A stretch of 44,303 nt of DNA from Nonomuraea sp. PA05 (GTDB lineage Bacteria > Actinomycetota > Actinomycetes > Streptosporangiales > Streptosporangiaceae). The translations under genes were made by a program, and so were the position numbers. Where the stretch lies: NCBI RefSeq assembly GCF_008086045.1, contig NZ_VSEY01000072.1, forward strand, positions 1 to 44,303, in the 5' to 3' direction. The notes under the pieces were generated by a model. It saw only the letters and a list, made by a program, of their open reading frames with translations. It ran no database searches and was not told the origin of the DNA. Below are positions 25,168 to 34,296 of the stretch, piece by piece. The first letter of the stretch is position 1. Every line of letters begins with the position of its first letter.

Positions 25168-25805
25168 TCCGAGTGGTCATCGCTGATGATCAGGCGTTGC
25201 TCAGGGGGAGCTTCAAGGTGCTGGTCGACTCCGAGCCCGACCTGGAGGTCGTGGGGGAGGCGGCGACCGGGGCCGAGGCTGTTGACGTCGTGTTGGAACG
25301 GCGGCCGGATGTCGTACTCATGGACGTGCGAATGCCGGTAATGGACGGAATCGAAGCGACTCGTCGTATCAAGGATGTCGCTCGGGTTCTCGTGGTGACG
25401 ATGTTCGACCTCGACGCTTATGTGTACGATGCGCTCAGGGCGGGAGCGAGTGGCTTTCTTCTGAAAGATACGCCGCCCGCCGATTTGCTGGCTGCTGTAC
25501 GGGTGGTGGCCGAAGGAGAGGCGCTGCTGGCGCCTACGGTTACGCGTAGACTGATCGAAGAGTTCACACGTACTCCCGTTCTGCCTCAGGTCAAGGGCTT
25601 GGAGGGCGTTACGGAGCGGGAGCGGGAAGTTCTGCTGTTGATTGCGCGAGGGCTGTCCAATCGGGAGATTGTTGCTCATTTGCAGGTCAGCATGGCTACG
25701 GTGAAAACGCACATCACGCGGCTGCTGTCCAAGTTGGAGGCCCGGGATCGGGCGCAGCTCGTTATTGCCGCATATGAGAGCGGGCTGGTTTCAGCCGCCG
25801 CGTGA
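25164..25805 (+). CDS. NarL/LuxR-family response regulator
   Basis: The receiver domain (1-120) has the acidic pocket D8-D9, phosphoacceptor D54 in VLMDVRMP, T79 and K101 in LLKD. A C-terminal LuxR helix-turn-helix follows (about 147-195: VTEREREVLLLIARGLSNREI, MATVKTHITRLLSKL). The 213 residues are normal. The start overlaps the kinase stop (ATGA), so the two are translationally coupled. Likely targets include the divergent ABC-2 exporter, by analogy with similar layouts. Confidence 0.93.
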   Translation: MIRVVIADDQALLRGSFKVLVDSEPDLEVVGEAATGAEAVDVVLERRPDVVLMDVRMPVMDGIEATRRIKDVARVLVVTMFDLDAYVYDALRAGASGFLLKDTPPADLLAAVRVVAEGEALLAPTVTRRLIEEFTRTPVLPQVKGLEGVTEREREVLLLIARGLSNREIVAHLQVSMATVKTHITRLLSKLEARDRAQLVIAAYESGLVSAAA

Positions 25806-25859
25806 CGGCGCTCGGATCGGCGTGCTGCTGGCCGGTCTCATGTTAGAATGTATGCAGCT

Positions 25860-26369
25860 TCAGAGTGTTTTTGATAGCCATTCCATGTGTGCGCCGCCGA
25901 ACGGGCCTTTCCTTTCGCCTACTGCATCGAGTAGCCAGTGCGCCGCCTCTTCTGCTTGTGCGATCAATTCGGGTGGGTAACGCAGCAGAATCTGATGCTC
26001 TGCGAATTCGTCTACATCGTCCAGGATGAGTCGTCCATCTCTCATGCGAATCACGTCTAGGTCGAGGTCGAGCATCGTGATCTCGTCGTCGTTCCATTCC
26101 GGAATGGTCGTGACGTCGACGTAGATTTCACTCTTGTGGGGTGGGGTGTTAAAGGACGCCGTCCACCAGGCGTCCCTGGGGAACAGCATGATTGCGGTGG
26201 TCTCCCAGGTCACAGGTGGGCCTTCGCCCTTGCGGGCGACCGTGCCACCGGGGACTTCGGCCCAAAGGCCGTGCTCGTCCTCACCGAGTAGTCGAGCGGG
26301 ATGGTTCCAGTGCAATGCGCCGCCGTATTTCCTGAAGACGATTCGCACGTCGGTCATAGGAAGAGACAT
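25860..26369 (-). CDS. DUF402 (FomD-like) protein
   Basis: The 169-residue DUF402 protein carries the family core YVDVTTIPEWNDDEITMLDLDLDVIRMRDGR..LDDVDEFAEHQ, with the acidic residues that bind divalent metals in FomD-type nucleoside diphosphate or nucleotidyl-phosphonate hydrolases. The actual substrate is unknown. The third-position GC bias is weaker than that of its neighbours. Two starts are possible, ATG 26369 and ATG 26357 (MTDVRIVFRKYG). It is convergent with the response regulator. Confidence 0.85.
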   Translation of the reverse strand: MSLPMTDVRIVFRKYGGALHWNHPARLLGEDEHGLWAEVPGGTVARKGEGPPVTWETTAIMLFPRDAWWTASFNTPPHKSEIYVDVTTIPEWNDDEITMLDLDLDVIRMRDGRLILDDVDEFAEHQILLRYPPELIAQAEEAAHWLLDAVGERKGPFGGAHMEWLSKTL

Positions 26370-26385
26370 ATCCCTGCTGAGTGGT

Positions 26386-26399
26386 CGTCACACGTGACG
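26386..26399. promoter_or_regulatory. Palindrome upstream of the DUF402 gene
   Basis: CGTCAC-AC-GTGACG has 6-bp arms and lies 17 bases before the start. It is a possible operator, but the only support is its symmetry and place. Confidence 0.35.
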
Positions 26400-26776
26400 C
26401 TTATGTGGGTTGGCCGGGCTGGGTGGCGTGGGCCTGTACAGCGGGTGGTGGGGTTTGCGGGATGGGGTGGTCGGCTCTCGGCGACGTCGGTCCCTGCGGG
26501 AGTGCACGTTGGACGAATCGAGGGCCTCACCGGTCGGCTGGGAGGTACGCGAGGAAGGCGTGAAGGCTCAGCGGGCCGGTGAGGCATCGCAGGGCGAGAA
26601 GTTTGGGTCGGGGCATCAGGAGGCGGGGACGGGTGGTCAGGAGGCGTTGGATGGTCAGGACGCGGGACCGGGTGGTCAGGTGGCCGGGGGCGGGTGGTGA
26701 GGTGCAGTTCGCTGGGAGGCCGCTGGTCGTGGTGGTGGAGGGCCATGGAACTGCGCTCGCCGCTCCAGGGGCCTAC
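26400..26776. other. G-rich intergenic stretch
   Basis: The plus strand is G-rich with scattered GGTGGTCAGG words near 26630-26690. No gene or clear regulatory element is supported. Confidence 0.5.
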
Positions 26777-27910
26777 TCAGCCATGGAGGTGGAGGGCCTT
26801 GGCGAGGGCTGCCAAGCGTGGGGGAGAGGCCAGGCCTGCGTGGTACAGGTGGAGCTCCGACGCGCCGGCCTTGGTGTACGTCCTGAGCTGGTCCGCCAGG
26901 ACATCTGGGTCGGCCGGGCGGGGCGGGAGGGCCAGGACGTAGGCACCGACTCGCTGGTCCGGCGTGGCGAGGTCCTTGAGGCGGGCCAGGCGGGCGGCGT
27001 CCGTGGCCGGGTCGCCCCAGCAGTTGGCCACCAGGACGTCTGCTCCTGGTTCGCCCGACGGGAGCGGGGCGAAGGCGCCTGTGGCCCAGGGGTCCGGGTT
27101 GGCGTGCAGGGTGATCGGGACGTTCGGGGCGGCTCTTCTGGCTACGGAGATCAGGCGCTGTCGGAGGGCGGTCGTTTGGGCGACGCGGACGGTGCGCACC
27201 TCGTCGGCGAGAGGGCCGAGAACGTCTTCGGCAGTGGTGGCGGACGACTGCGGGGCAGGAGCGGTGCGGTCGATGGCGGCGCGGACGACGGCCCTCGTCG
27301 GCTCCGGATATTGGGGGGCGCAGTTCGTGCAGAAGCACAGAGAGAGAAGGTCGATGTCTGCGGAAGTCCAGTCCGCGCCGGACGTCTTCTCGTGGACGGT
27401 CTGGTGGCCGAAGCCCATCGGGCCACAGGCTTCCAGGATCAGGCCGTCGGGTTCGCCCACCTTGAGGATCTCCTGGACCAGGCGCTCGCAGTACTCGATG
27501 ACGTCCTCGTGGGCCGGGCACAGGGCGTACGGGTACGGGTCGCCGAAGGCGTTGCGTACGACCAGGTCAGGGTTGGCGGAGCCCAGGTGGGAGTTGTGCG
27601 TGAGGACGGTCCAGGCGTGCACCTGGAGGCCGGCTGCCTTCAGAGCGTCCCTCGCCTGGAGGTAGGCGTCGGCAGGAGTCCACGTTGGGGACGCGGGGAC
27701 CAGGCGAGACCAGGATGACGGGCGAATCGGGAGGTAGAAGGCCGGGTATGGCACATCAAGGACGCGGTGAGCGGGGTGGTACGGCGTGGCTGCCCTCGTT
27801 GAGTGATACATGGCTGCCAGGGCGACCGTCTGGACGCCGAGGTCTGCCAGGCGGCCGGGGGCTGATGGGTCTCCGACCACGTCCCAGGGGTAGAGGTAGG
27901 CGACGTTCAT
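26777..27910 (-). CDS. Uncharacterised TIM-barrel protein, possibly glycoside-hydrolase-like (GHL6-like)
   Basis: The 377-residue cytoplasmic protein has no signal peptide. The order of strands (NVAYLYPWDVVGD, GVQTVALAAMYH, GLQVHAWTVLTHN, GEPDGLILEACG) suggests a TIM barrel. The central LSLCFCTNCAPQYPEP cysteine cluster resembles the CxCxxC segment of hypothetical glycosyl hydrolase groups such as GHL6. Candidate acidic residues lie in LILEACG and GADVLVANCWGDPA. The ATG at 27910 has AAGGAG 9 bases upstream. It lies 376 bases from gudD on the same strand, inside the uronate island, so a role on a uronate-containing oligosaccharide, lactone or anomer is a reasonable inference but unproven. Confidence 0.65.
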   Translation of the reverse strand: MNVAYLYPWDVVGDPSAPGRLADLGVQTVALAAMYHSTRAATPYHPAHRVLDVPYPAFYLPIRPSSWSRLVPASPTWTPADAYLQARDALKAAGLQVHAWTVLTHNSHLGSANPDLVVRNAFGDPYPYALCPAHEDVIEYCERLVQEILKVGEPDGLILEACGPMGFGHQTVHEKTSGADWTSADIDLLSLCFCTNCAPQYPEPTRAVVRAAIDRTAPAPQSSATTAEDVLGPLADEVRTVRVAQTTALRQRLISVARRAAPNVPITLHANPDPWATGAFAPLPSGEPGADVLVANCWGDPATDAARLARLKDLATPDQRVGAYVLALPPRPADPDVLADQLRTYTKAGASELHLYHAGLASPPRLAALAKALHLHG

Positions 27911-28286
27911 CAACGGGGTCTCCTTGCCGACGGTCATGGGTGGGTCAGTTCGCTGGAATTCGCCAGGCGGGTGGGGTGTTCACGAGCAGCCGCAATTCTC
28001 CTGGCCGGTGTTCGGCAGTGGCGCACGGGTGGCTCCGTGTGCGCGTCGGGGCAAGTGGGGGTGGGGTGGCGTGCCGTCGGCTGAGCGTCGCGGATGCATG
28101 CGCTGTGTCGGGGCGCATGGGGCCGGAACGGTGCGTCTGGGTGGCCGCCGGGAACCGAACGCGCTGGGCGGAGCCGGGCGCCAGGGTGTGGGAGCGCCCG
28201 CAAGGTCGCGGGGGTGCCCGGTGATATCCGGAGCGGGGTCGCCGGGCGAAATCCGCTGTGGGGTGGCGGGAGCTGTTGGAAAAGGT
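27911..28286. other. Intergenic region downstream of gudD
   Basis: G-rich plus strand without a supportable gene. It contains the start region of the TIM-barrel gene; no operator-like copy of the island motif was found here. Confidence 0.5.
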
Positions 28287-29543
28287 TCACCAGCGGGGCT
28301 TCTGCGAGGAGAAGGAGGGGTCGAAGCGTTGAATGTACGACGTGTCGTCGCGAGAGCGAATTCCGCACTTCTCGTACTGCTCGTTCATCACCGCGAGCGC
28401 GTCCCTGTCCAGTTCGACGCCCAGGCCCGGAGTGGTGGGGACCGGGACGGCGCCGTTCACGAAGCGGAGGGGGCCGGGCACGATCACGTCCTGGCCGTCC
28501 TGCCAGGGGGTGTGGGTGTCGCAGGCGAACGTGAGGTTCGGCGTGGCGGCGGCCAGGTGGGTCATGGCGGCGAGGCTGATCCCGAGGTGGGAGTTGGAGT
28601 GCATGGACATGCCCAGGCCGAAGGTGTCACACATGGCGGCGATGTGCGAGGAACGGATGAGGCCGCCCCAGTAGTGGTGGTCCAGGAGAAGGACGCCGAT
28701 GGCGCGGGAGGCCATGGCGGGCGGGAAGTGCGCCGGAGTGACGACGCACATGTTGGTGGCCAGGGGCATGGGGACGGAGGCGGCCACCTCCGCCATGCCG
28801 TCGATGCCGGAGGTCGGGTCCTCGAGGTACTGGAGGGTGCCCTCGAGTTCTCTGCCGACGCGGATGGAGGTGGCGACCGACCAGGCGGCGTTCGGGTCGA
28901 GGCGGAGCGGAGTGTCCGGGAACGCCTCGTGGAGGGCGCGGATCGCGGAGATTTCCTGGTCCGGAGGGTAGACGCCGCCCTTGAGCTTGATGGACTGGAA
29001 GCCGTACTCGTTGATGAGGAGTCTCGCCTGTTCGACGATGCCGGCTTCGTCGAGTGCGGCGCCGAACCTGTCCGGGTCGTCGCCCGGGTGGCCCGCCCAC
29101 TTGTAGAAGAGGTAGGCGCTGTACGGGACCGCGTCCCTGACCGTGCCGCCCAGGAGGTCGGATACCGGGACACCTGCCGCCTTGCCCCTGATGTCCAGGC
29201 AAGCCACCTCGAAGGGGGAGAAGACGCGGTCGATGCTCTTCTCGGCGGTGGCAGCGCCGGTGAGGCCGTGCAGGTCGTGCACGGTGCCGCTGACGAGGGC
29301 GGCGATGCGGGCGTACATCGTGTTGAGGGCGTGGACGTCGAGGCCGACCAAGGCCTGGGCGCACTCGCGGACTGCGGTGAGGTGTTCGAGATCGCCGTAG
29401 GTCTCACCCAACCCGGTCAGGCCTTCGTCCGTGACGACCTCGACAATAGTACGGAGAGCCCATGGCTCGTGGACTCCGGCGGCGTTCAGGAGAGGCGGAT
29501 CCCGGAAAGCTACGGGGGTTACGTGGATCTGCCTGATGATCAT
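28287..29543 (-). CDS. gudD: Glucarate dehydratase (enolase superfamily)
   Basis: This enzyme dehydrates D-glucarate (and possibly L-idarate or galactarate) to 5-dehydro-4-deoxy-D-glucarate. Enolase-superfamily features of the GudD branch are present: KLKGG (K186, K188), metal ligands D216 (LDPNAAW), E241 (LEDPT) and N264 (LATNMCV), DHHYWGG, and the catalytic His region MHSNSHLGIS (315-320). The C-terminal TFACDTHTPWQ block is also GudD-like. The frame extends to 29627, but the ATG at 29543 starts at the family N-terminus (MIIRQIHVTPVAF), giving 418 residues. It is divergent from the dioxopentanoate dehydrogenase, with an operator-like site 8 bases before its start. Confidence 0.93.
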   Translation of the reverse strand: MIIRQIHVTPVAFRDPPLLNAAGVHEPWALRTIVEVVTDEGLTGLGETYGDLEHLTAVRECAQALVGLDVHALNTMYARIAALVSGTVHDLHGLTGAATAEKSIDRVFSPFEVACLDIRGKAAGVPVSDLLGGTVRDAVPYSAYLFYKWAGHPGDDPDRFGAALDEAGIVEQARLLINEYGFQSIKLKGGVYPPDQEISAIRALHEAFPDTPLRLDPNAAWSVATSIRVGRELEGTLQYLEDPTSGIDGMAEVAASVPMPLATNMCVVTPAHFPPAMASRAIGVLLLDHHYWGGLIRSSHIAAMCDTFGLGMSMHSNSHLGISLAAMTHLAAATPNLTFACDTHTPWQDGQDVIVPGPLRFVNGAVPVPTTPGLGVELDRDALAVMNEQYEKCGIRSRDDTSYIQRFDPSFSSQKPRW

Positions 29544-29550
29544 CGCATGC

Positions 29551-29568
29551 CGTCCATATATGTGAACG
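29551..29568. promoter_or_regulatory. Operator-like site A (gudD / dehydrogenase divergent region)
   Basis: CGTCCATATATGTGAACG on the plus strand; its complement CGTTCACATATATGGACG matches site C at 37843-37860 in 16 of 18 positions. It overlaps a possible -10 (TATATG) of gudD. It probably binds one of the local regulators, most simply the IclR protein. Confidence 0.65.
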
Positions 29569-29646
29569 ATAGCCAGATTTGTGGACAAGTAGCCGCAACT
29601 GTAAGAATCAGAATGAAGAAGTGTCAAGACTCCGAAGGGCCTTTCG

Positions 29647-31119
29647 ATGATCTACGGACACGACCCCAGGACCGGCGAGACCGTGGGCACCGCCCTGCCC
29701 GAGACCGACACCGCCGGGGTCGATCTGATCGTTTCTGCTGCAGCCGCCGCCGGTGCGGCCTGGCGGGCGACCCCGGCCGCCGAGCGGGCCGTCGCGCTGG
29801 AGGCCGTCGCCGACGCGCTGAGCGCGCACGTGGACGAGCTGTGGCAGCTCGCCGACCAGGAGACCGCCCTCGGCGAGGTGCGGCTGCGCGGCGAGGTGGC
29901 ACGTACGGCGGGGCAGTTCAGGCTCTTCGCCGAGGTGATCAGGGACGGTGGTTACCTGGAAGCCATCATCGATCACGCTGACTCTTCGCTCACGCCGCCG
30001 AGGCCGGACGTGCGCCGCATGAACCACGCGCTGCAGGGCGTCGTGGCGGTGTTCGCGGCCAGCAACTTCCCGTTCGCGTTCTCCGTGGCCGGTGGCGACA
30101 CCGCCTCCGCGCTCGCCGCCGGCTGCCCCGTGGTCGTGAAGGCGCACCCCGGGCACCCGAACACGTCCGAGCGGGTGGCGAAGATCGTGCGGGAGGCGCT
30201 GCCCTACCCGGACCTGCTCGGGCTGGTCCAGGGCATGCAGGCCGGCGCCGACCTCGTGCAGCACCCGAGCGTGGTGGCGGCCGGGTTCACCGGGTCCGTG
30301 GCCGGCGGCAAGGCGATCCAGAAGCTGATCGACGAGCGCGAGGTGCCGATCCCGTTCTACGGCGAGCTCGGCAGCGTCAACCCCGTGGTCGTGCTGCCGT
30401 CCGCGCCCGTGAAGGAGGTGGCGGCCGGGTTCGCCGGGTCGCTGACGCTCGGCGTCGGGCAGTTCTGCACCAACCCCGGGCTCATGTTCGTGCCCGAGGG
30501 GGACGAACTGCGGAAGGCGATCGTGGAGGCCGTCGAGGGGACGACCGGTGGGCCCATGCTCGCTGAGCGGATCAGGGACGGGTACCTCGGCGGCGTCGAG
30601 CGGCTCGGGCAGTTGCAGTTGCTGGCCGAAGGCAAGCCTGGAGAGGGGAGCCTGGCGGTCACGCCCAAGGTGTTCACCGCGGATCTGGAGACCTTCGCGT
30701 CGAAGCTGCCTGCCATCGGTGAGGAGTGCTTCGGGCCGGCGTCGATCGTGGTCACATACCGGGACGTCTCGGACCTGAGGCCGGTGCTCGAGCAGCTCGA
30801 AGGGTCGCTGACGGCGACCATTCACAGCACCGACGCGGAGGAGGCCGGGGAGGTCGCCGAGGCGCTGGGCAAGACCGCCGGGCGGCTCATCTGGAACGGG
30901 TGGCCGACCGGGGTGGCCGTGTGCTGGGCCATGCATCACGGTGGGCCCTGGCCTGCTGCTACGACCAGCTACACGTCTGTGGGGGCTACGGCGATCGGGC
31001 GGTGGCTCGCGCCGACCGCTTACCAGGACTGGCCTGAGGCGCTGCTGCCGGAGGAGCTCAAGGATGGGAACCCGCTGGGTGTTCCGCAGAGGGTGGATGG
31101 TCGGCTTCAGGTTGGGTGA
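29647..31119 (+). CDS. 2,5-dioxopentanoate (alpha-ketoglutarate semialdehyde) dehydrogenase
   Basis: This NAD(P)-dependent aldehyde dehydrogenase converts 2,5-dioxopentanoate to 2-oxoglutarate, the last step of the oxidative aldarate pathway. Catalytic residues N140 (ASNFPFAF), E240 (YGELGSVNP) and C274 (GQFCTNPG) are present, and the sequence follows the KGSADH branch (FTGSVAGGKAIQKL). The 490 residues are slightly shorter than usual but complete. The ATG at 29647 has GAAGGG 7 bases upstream. It is divergent from gudD and shares its regulatory region. Confidence 0.9.
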   Translation: MIYGHDPRTGETVGTALPETDTAGVDLIVSAAAAAGAAWRATPAAERAVALEAVADALSAHVDELWQLADQETALGEVRLRGEVARTAGQFRLFAEVIRDGGYLEAIIDHADSSLTPPRPDVRRMNHALQGVVAVFAASNFPFAFSVAGGDTASALAAGCPVVVKAHPGHPNTSERVAKIVREALPYPDLLGLVQGMQAGADLVQHPSVVAAGFTGSVAGGKAIQKLIDEREVPIPFYGELGSVNPVVVLPSAPVKEVAAGFAGSLTLGVGQFCTNPGLMFVPEGDELRKAIVEAVEGTTGGPMLAERIRDGYLGGVERLGQLQLLAEGKPGEGSLAVTPKVFTADLETFASKLPAIGEECFGPASIVVTYRDVSDLRPVLEQLEGSLTATIHSTDAEEAGEVAEALGKTAGRLIWNGWPTGVAVCWAMHHGGPWPAATTSYTSVGATAIGRWLAPTAYQDWPEALLPEELKDGNPLGVPQRVDGRLQVG

Positions 31120-31405
31120 GGGAGTGTTTGGGGGCGTCTGACGGCTGACGGCTGGCCGACGGCGGCTGGCCCCTGGTGGCCGGGATGACGGCGGTCGGGT
31201 TGGTGGCGGCTGGTTGGTGGCGGCTGGTTGACGGCGGCGCGGTGGTGGCCGGGTTGGTGGCAGCCTGGATGACGGTGCCACGACCGTGGCTTTGTGGCGG
31301 CGGTTGTCGGCGCGTGACGGCGGGTTGGGTCGCCGGCCTGGTGGTGTGGTGGGTTGAGTGTGTGCCCGCTCTCCGTGCTGGGTCGGCGGAGCCCGTGTTG
31401 TTGCA

Positions 31406-31453
31406 TGCTGGTGCTGGTGCTGGTGCTGGTGCTGGTGCTGGTGCTGGTGCTGG
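31406..31453. repeat. TGCTGG hexanucleotide tandem repeat, eight copies
   Basis: Eight perfect copies of TGCTGG follow each other without interruption. On the minus strand the open frame would read as alternating Pro/Ala or Ser/Thr. Confidence 0.9.
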
Positions 31454-31800
31454 CGCCTGAGCCAAGGCCTGTAGTCGGTGCCGGGGCCGGGGCTCCTGCG
31501 GGCGGTACCGATGCGTTTGGTGGGGCGCCGTACTGGTGGGTGGGTGCGGAACGTGCATCGGCGCTCGTGTTGTGCTGGCGCTGGCGCAGGGGTGGGCCGG
31601 TCGTAGCTGAGGCTGGGCGGGTGGTGGGCGTCTGTGAACCGGGCGCGTGGCTGTGCTGTGCGTCGGTCGGTGTGAGGGCGTGTCTGGTTTGACCGCGGCC
31701 GGTGGCGGCAGCGTGCGTGGTACGCAGCGGGGCATGTGCAAGGGCGCGACGTAACGCTGTGCGGGGCGTGCGTGTTCGGCCTGGGCGGGAGTGAGCGTGC

Positions 31801-31848
31801 GTGGTGCGGGGCTTGCGTGGTGCGGGGCGTGCGTGGTGCGAGGCGTGC
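31801..31848. repeat. 16-bp tandem repeat, three copies
   Basis: GTGGTGCGGGGCTTGC, GTGGTGCGGGGCGTGC and GTGGTGCGAGGCGTGC follow each other, with weaker related units to about 31900. Confidence 0.8.
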
Positions 31849-32087
31849 GTGTGTCGGGCTCGCGTAGTACGGGGGCTCGCGTAGTACAAGGTTTCGCGGT
31901 GTGAAGCCTGGAAGGTGTGGGTCCTTGGTGATGTGGGGCCTGGTGGCGCGGGGCCTGCATGATGGTGGGCGGAGTCATGTTTGTCTCGCGTGGTAGGGCT
32001 CGGGTTGGACGTGCTGTCGTTTCCGAACGAGGGACGACGGAGAGGTGTTCGTGAGGGAGAAGGAGACCAGGGTCTCACTAGCAAATG

Positions 32088-32996
32088 TCAGGTGTTGGCG
32101 ATCTCGAGCCCGACCTCAATGAGGCCCTCTAGAACCCGCACATGCTCCTCAATCGGATCCACCAACGGTGCCCGAACTCCGCCCACGTCCAGCCCCCGAA
32201 GCCGGACCCCCGCCTTGACGAGAGAGACCGCATATCCAGGCACAAGGTCTCGCAACTCCACCAGAGGCAGATAGAAGCCGGTGAGCAACCGCCGCACCAT
32301 GCCCTCGTCCCCACCGGTCACCGCCTTGTGAAACGCCAGCGAGATCTCGGGTGCGAAGGCGAAAACGGCGCTGGAGTACAGATTCACCCCGATCCCTCGG
32401 TAAGCAGGCATTGTTAGCTCGGCGGTAGGTAAGCCGTTGAAGAAGGTGAAGGGCTTGGTGGTGGTTCGGCGCACGGTGAGGATGATGCGTTGCAGTAGGT
32501 CGAAGTCGCCCAGGCCGTCCTTGAAGCCCACGATGTTCGGAACTTCGGCGGCCAAGGTAGCTACTGCTTCGGGGGTGAAGCGGGCGGTGCCGCGCTGGTA
32601 GACGACCGTGGGCAGTTCGCCGGCTGCCGCGACTTCGCGTACGTACCGGACGAGGCCGCTGATGGGGCCGTTGACCAGGTAGGGCGGCATGACGAGGAGG
32701 CCGTCGGCGCCTTCGGCGGCGGCGGCGCGGGCGAGGGTGCGGGCAGTTGGGAGGGGGCCGCCGGTGCCGGCGAAGACGGGGACGCGGCCGGCGGTGGCAG
32801 TGACGGCGGTTGACACCACGCGGGTGTATTCCTCGAGGTCGAGGGCGTTGAACTCGCCGGTGCCGCATGCGGCGAACACTGCGCCCGGTCCGGCCGCGAC
32901 TCCTTGGGAGACGTGGCGGGCGAGGGTGGGTTCGGCGAGGGCGCCATCGGGGTCGAACGGTGTGACCGGGAAGAAGAGAACGCCGTCTAGCCGCAT
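32088..32996 (-). CDS. kdgD: 5-dehydro-4-deoxyglucarate dehydratase (KdgD)
   Basis: This DapA-superfamily TIM barrel decarboxylates and dehydrates 5-dehydro-4-deoxyglucarate to 2,5-dioxopentanoate. Schiff-base K159 lies in VGFKDGLGD and Y133 in VVYQRGTARF. The start MRLDGVLFFPVTPFD, the CGTGEF loop and NGLPTAELTMPAYR are characteristic of the KdgD branch and separate it from the dapA of this window. The frame extends to 33254 through G-rich repeat DNA, but the ATG at 32996 has AGGAAGGA 7 bases upstream, giving 302 residues. It supplies the substrate for the dehydrogenase at 29647-31119. Confidence 0.93.
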   Translation of the reverse strand: MRLDGVLFFPVTPFDPDGALAEPTLARHVSQGVAAGPGAVFAACGTGEFNALDLEEYTRVVSTAVTATAGRVPVFAGTGGPLPTARTLARAAAAEGADGLLVMPPYLVNGPISGLVRYVREVAAAGELPTVVYQRGTARFTPEAVATLAAEVPNIVGFKDGLGDFDLLQRIILTVRRTTTKPFTFFNGLPTAELTMPAYRGIGVNLYSSAVFAFAPEISLAFHKAVTGGDEGMVRRLLTGFYLPLVELRDLVPGYAVSLVKAGVRLRGLDVGGVRAPLVDPIEEHVRVLEGLIEVGLEIANT

Positions 32997-33467
32997 CGAT
33001 GGGTCCTTCCTGGCGGGTGTCCTCCCTGGGTGAGGGGTCCTGGCGGTGCCCTCAGGGGGAGGGGAGGTCCTGGCGGATGCGGGGCAGGGCGGGGGCAGGG
33101 CGGGGGCAGGGCAGGGGCAGGGCAGGGGCAGGGGGCAGTCCTGGTGGATGCTCTCCCCGGCGGAGGGGGCAGCCCTAGCAAACGGCCTTCGCGGGGAGTA
33201 GGTGGCGGTGCGGGTGTCCTGCCTGGGAAGGGTGGTGGTGTTGGCGGAGCCCAAGGTTTTCGCGGGGGAGTGGGGGCGGTGGCGGAGGGGTTCCGCGGGG
33301 GAGTGGGGGCGGTGGCGGAGGGGCTTCTCTGAGGAGGGTGGTGGTGTTGGCGGAGGGCTCTCGGGAGGGAGGGCGGTGGTGTTGGCGAGTGCGTTCGTGC
33401 GGAGCGGAGCAGTGCTGGCGGAGGGAGGCAGCCCTGGCAGAGAATCTCCCGGCGAAGAGCGGCGACC
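32997..33467. repeat. G-rich repeat region between kdgD and iclR
   Basis: GGGCAGGGC(G/A)GG words repeat 4-5 times at 33083-33135. A 33-bp unit beginning GCGGGGGAGTGGGGGCGGTG is duplicated in tandem at 33262-33294 and 33295-33327. No gene or operator is evident. Confidence 0.8.
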
Positions 33468-34232
33468 TTAGCGGATGCCCTCCCTCCGCAGGGTGGCGGC
33501 CAGCTTGCGCGTATGTTTGATGATCGCTTCGGTGATCGGCTCAACGTCGGCGGGCGCGAGGGCGGCCGGCATGGAGCAACTGATGGCATCGGTGGCCGGA
33601 ATCCGGTAGTCAACGGCGACGGCCACGCAGGCCACCCCCGGCGTCCCCTGCTCCTTCTCGTACGACCACCCCCTGGTGCGCACCTGATCAAGCTCCCCGG
33701 TGAGCTTGGTGAGGTCAGTGATGGTGTGGGAGGTGAGCGACGTCAGCGGCTGCGGCAGCAGCGCCCCCACCTCGTCGTCGGTGAGCTGGGCGAGCAGGAC
33801 CTGGCCGAGGGCGGTGACGTGGGCGGGGAGCCGTCGGCCGACGCGAGGGATGATGTGGTCGGCCTCGCGTGACTCCCTGGTGGCCAGGTAGAGGACGTGT
33901 GCGCCGTCACGGCGGGCGAAGTGTACGGTCTGACCGATCTCGTCCCGTAGGTCTTCGAGGCAGTCCTGGGCGAAGGGGAGGGCGGGGTCCTTGTCGAGGT
34001 AGGCGGTGCCGGTCAGCAGGGCGTGCGGGCCGATGCCGAACGCGGATCTGGCCGAGTCGGTCTCCACCCAGTTGAGCTCGACCAGGGTGCGCATGAGGGC
34101 GTGCAGGCTGCTGCGGGGGAAGCCGGTCCGCTGCTGGAGCTCCGACAGGGTCAGGTGGTGGTGCGAGTCGGCGAGCGTTTCCAGGATGCGTACGGTCCGC
34201 TCCGCGGACTTGACCAGCGGGGGCTGCTCCAT
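33468..34232 (-). CDS. IclR-family transcriptional regulator
   Basis: An N-terminal winged helix (residues about 6-65: SAERTVRILETLADSHHHLTLSELQQRTGFPRSSLHALMRTLVE) is followed by an IclR effector domain (about 80-250: LRDEIGQTVHFARRDGAHVLYLATRES, RLPAHVTALGQVLLAQL, RGWSYEKEQGTPGVACVAVAV). IclR proteins of the KdgR kind govern sugar-acid catabolism. The ATG at 34232 gives the usual 254 residues. An operator-like palindrome lies 46 bases upstream, suggesting autoregulation and control of the importer and gudD. Confidence 0.9.
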   Translation of the reverse strand: MEQPPLVKSAERTVRILETLADSHHHLTLSELQQRTGFPRSSLHALMRTLVELNWVETDSARSAFGIGPHALLTGTAYLDKDPALPFAQDCLEDLRDEIGQTVHFARRDGAHVLYLATRESREADHIIPRVGRRLPAHVTALGQVLLAQLTDDEVGALLPQPLTSLTSHTITDLTKLTGELDQVRTRGWSYEKEQGTPGVACVAVAVDYRIPATDAISCSMPAALAPADVEPITEAIIKHTRKLAATLRREGIR

Positions 34233-34277
34233 GGTCGTCCCATCTCGTATCCGTCAAAGATCCAGGATATGGGATAC

Positions 34278-34295
34278 CGTCCAGATACATGGACG
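34278..34295. promoter_or_regulatory. Operator-like site B (upstream of iclR)
   Basis: CGTCCA-GATACA-TGGACG has perfect 6-bp arms and shares ATACATGGACG with site C. It sits 46 bases before the iclR ATG and directly after the permease stop, so autoregulation of iclR is the simplest role. Confidence 0.65.
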
Positions 34296-34296
34296 C

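Larger units (their letters stand above)
31120..32087. other. Long intergenic region of low-complexity repeats
   Basis: About 970 bases between convergent genes carry no supportable ORF. From the left there are GGCTGGTGGCGG-type words (31190-31260), a perfect hexanucleotide array (31406-31453) and three 16-bp units near 31801-31848. Plus-strand G/T richness continues throughout. Confidence 0.6.

Noticed and set aside
27924..31281. Long ORFs antisense to gudD and the dioxopentanoate dehydrogenase
   Set aside because: They mirror the codon structure of the true genes and contain no recognisable motif.
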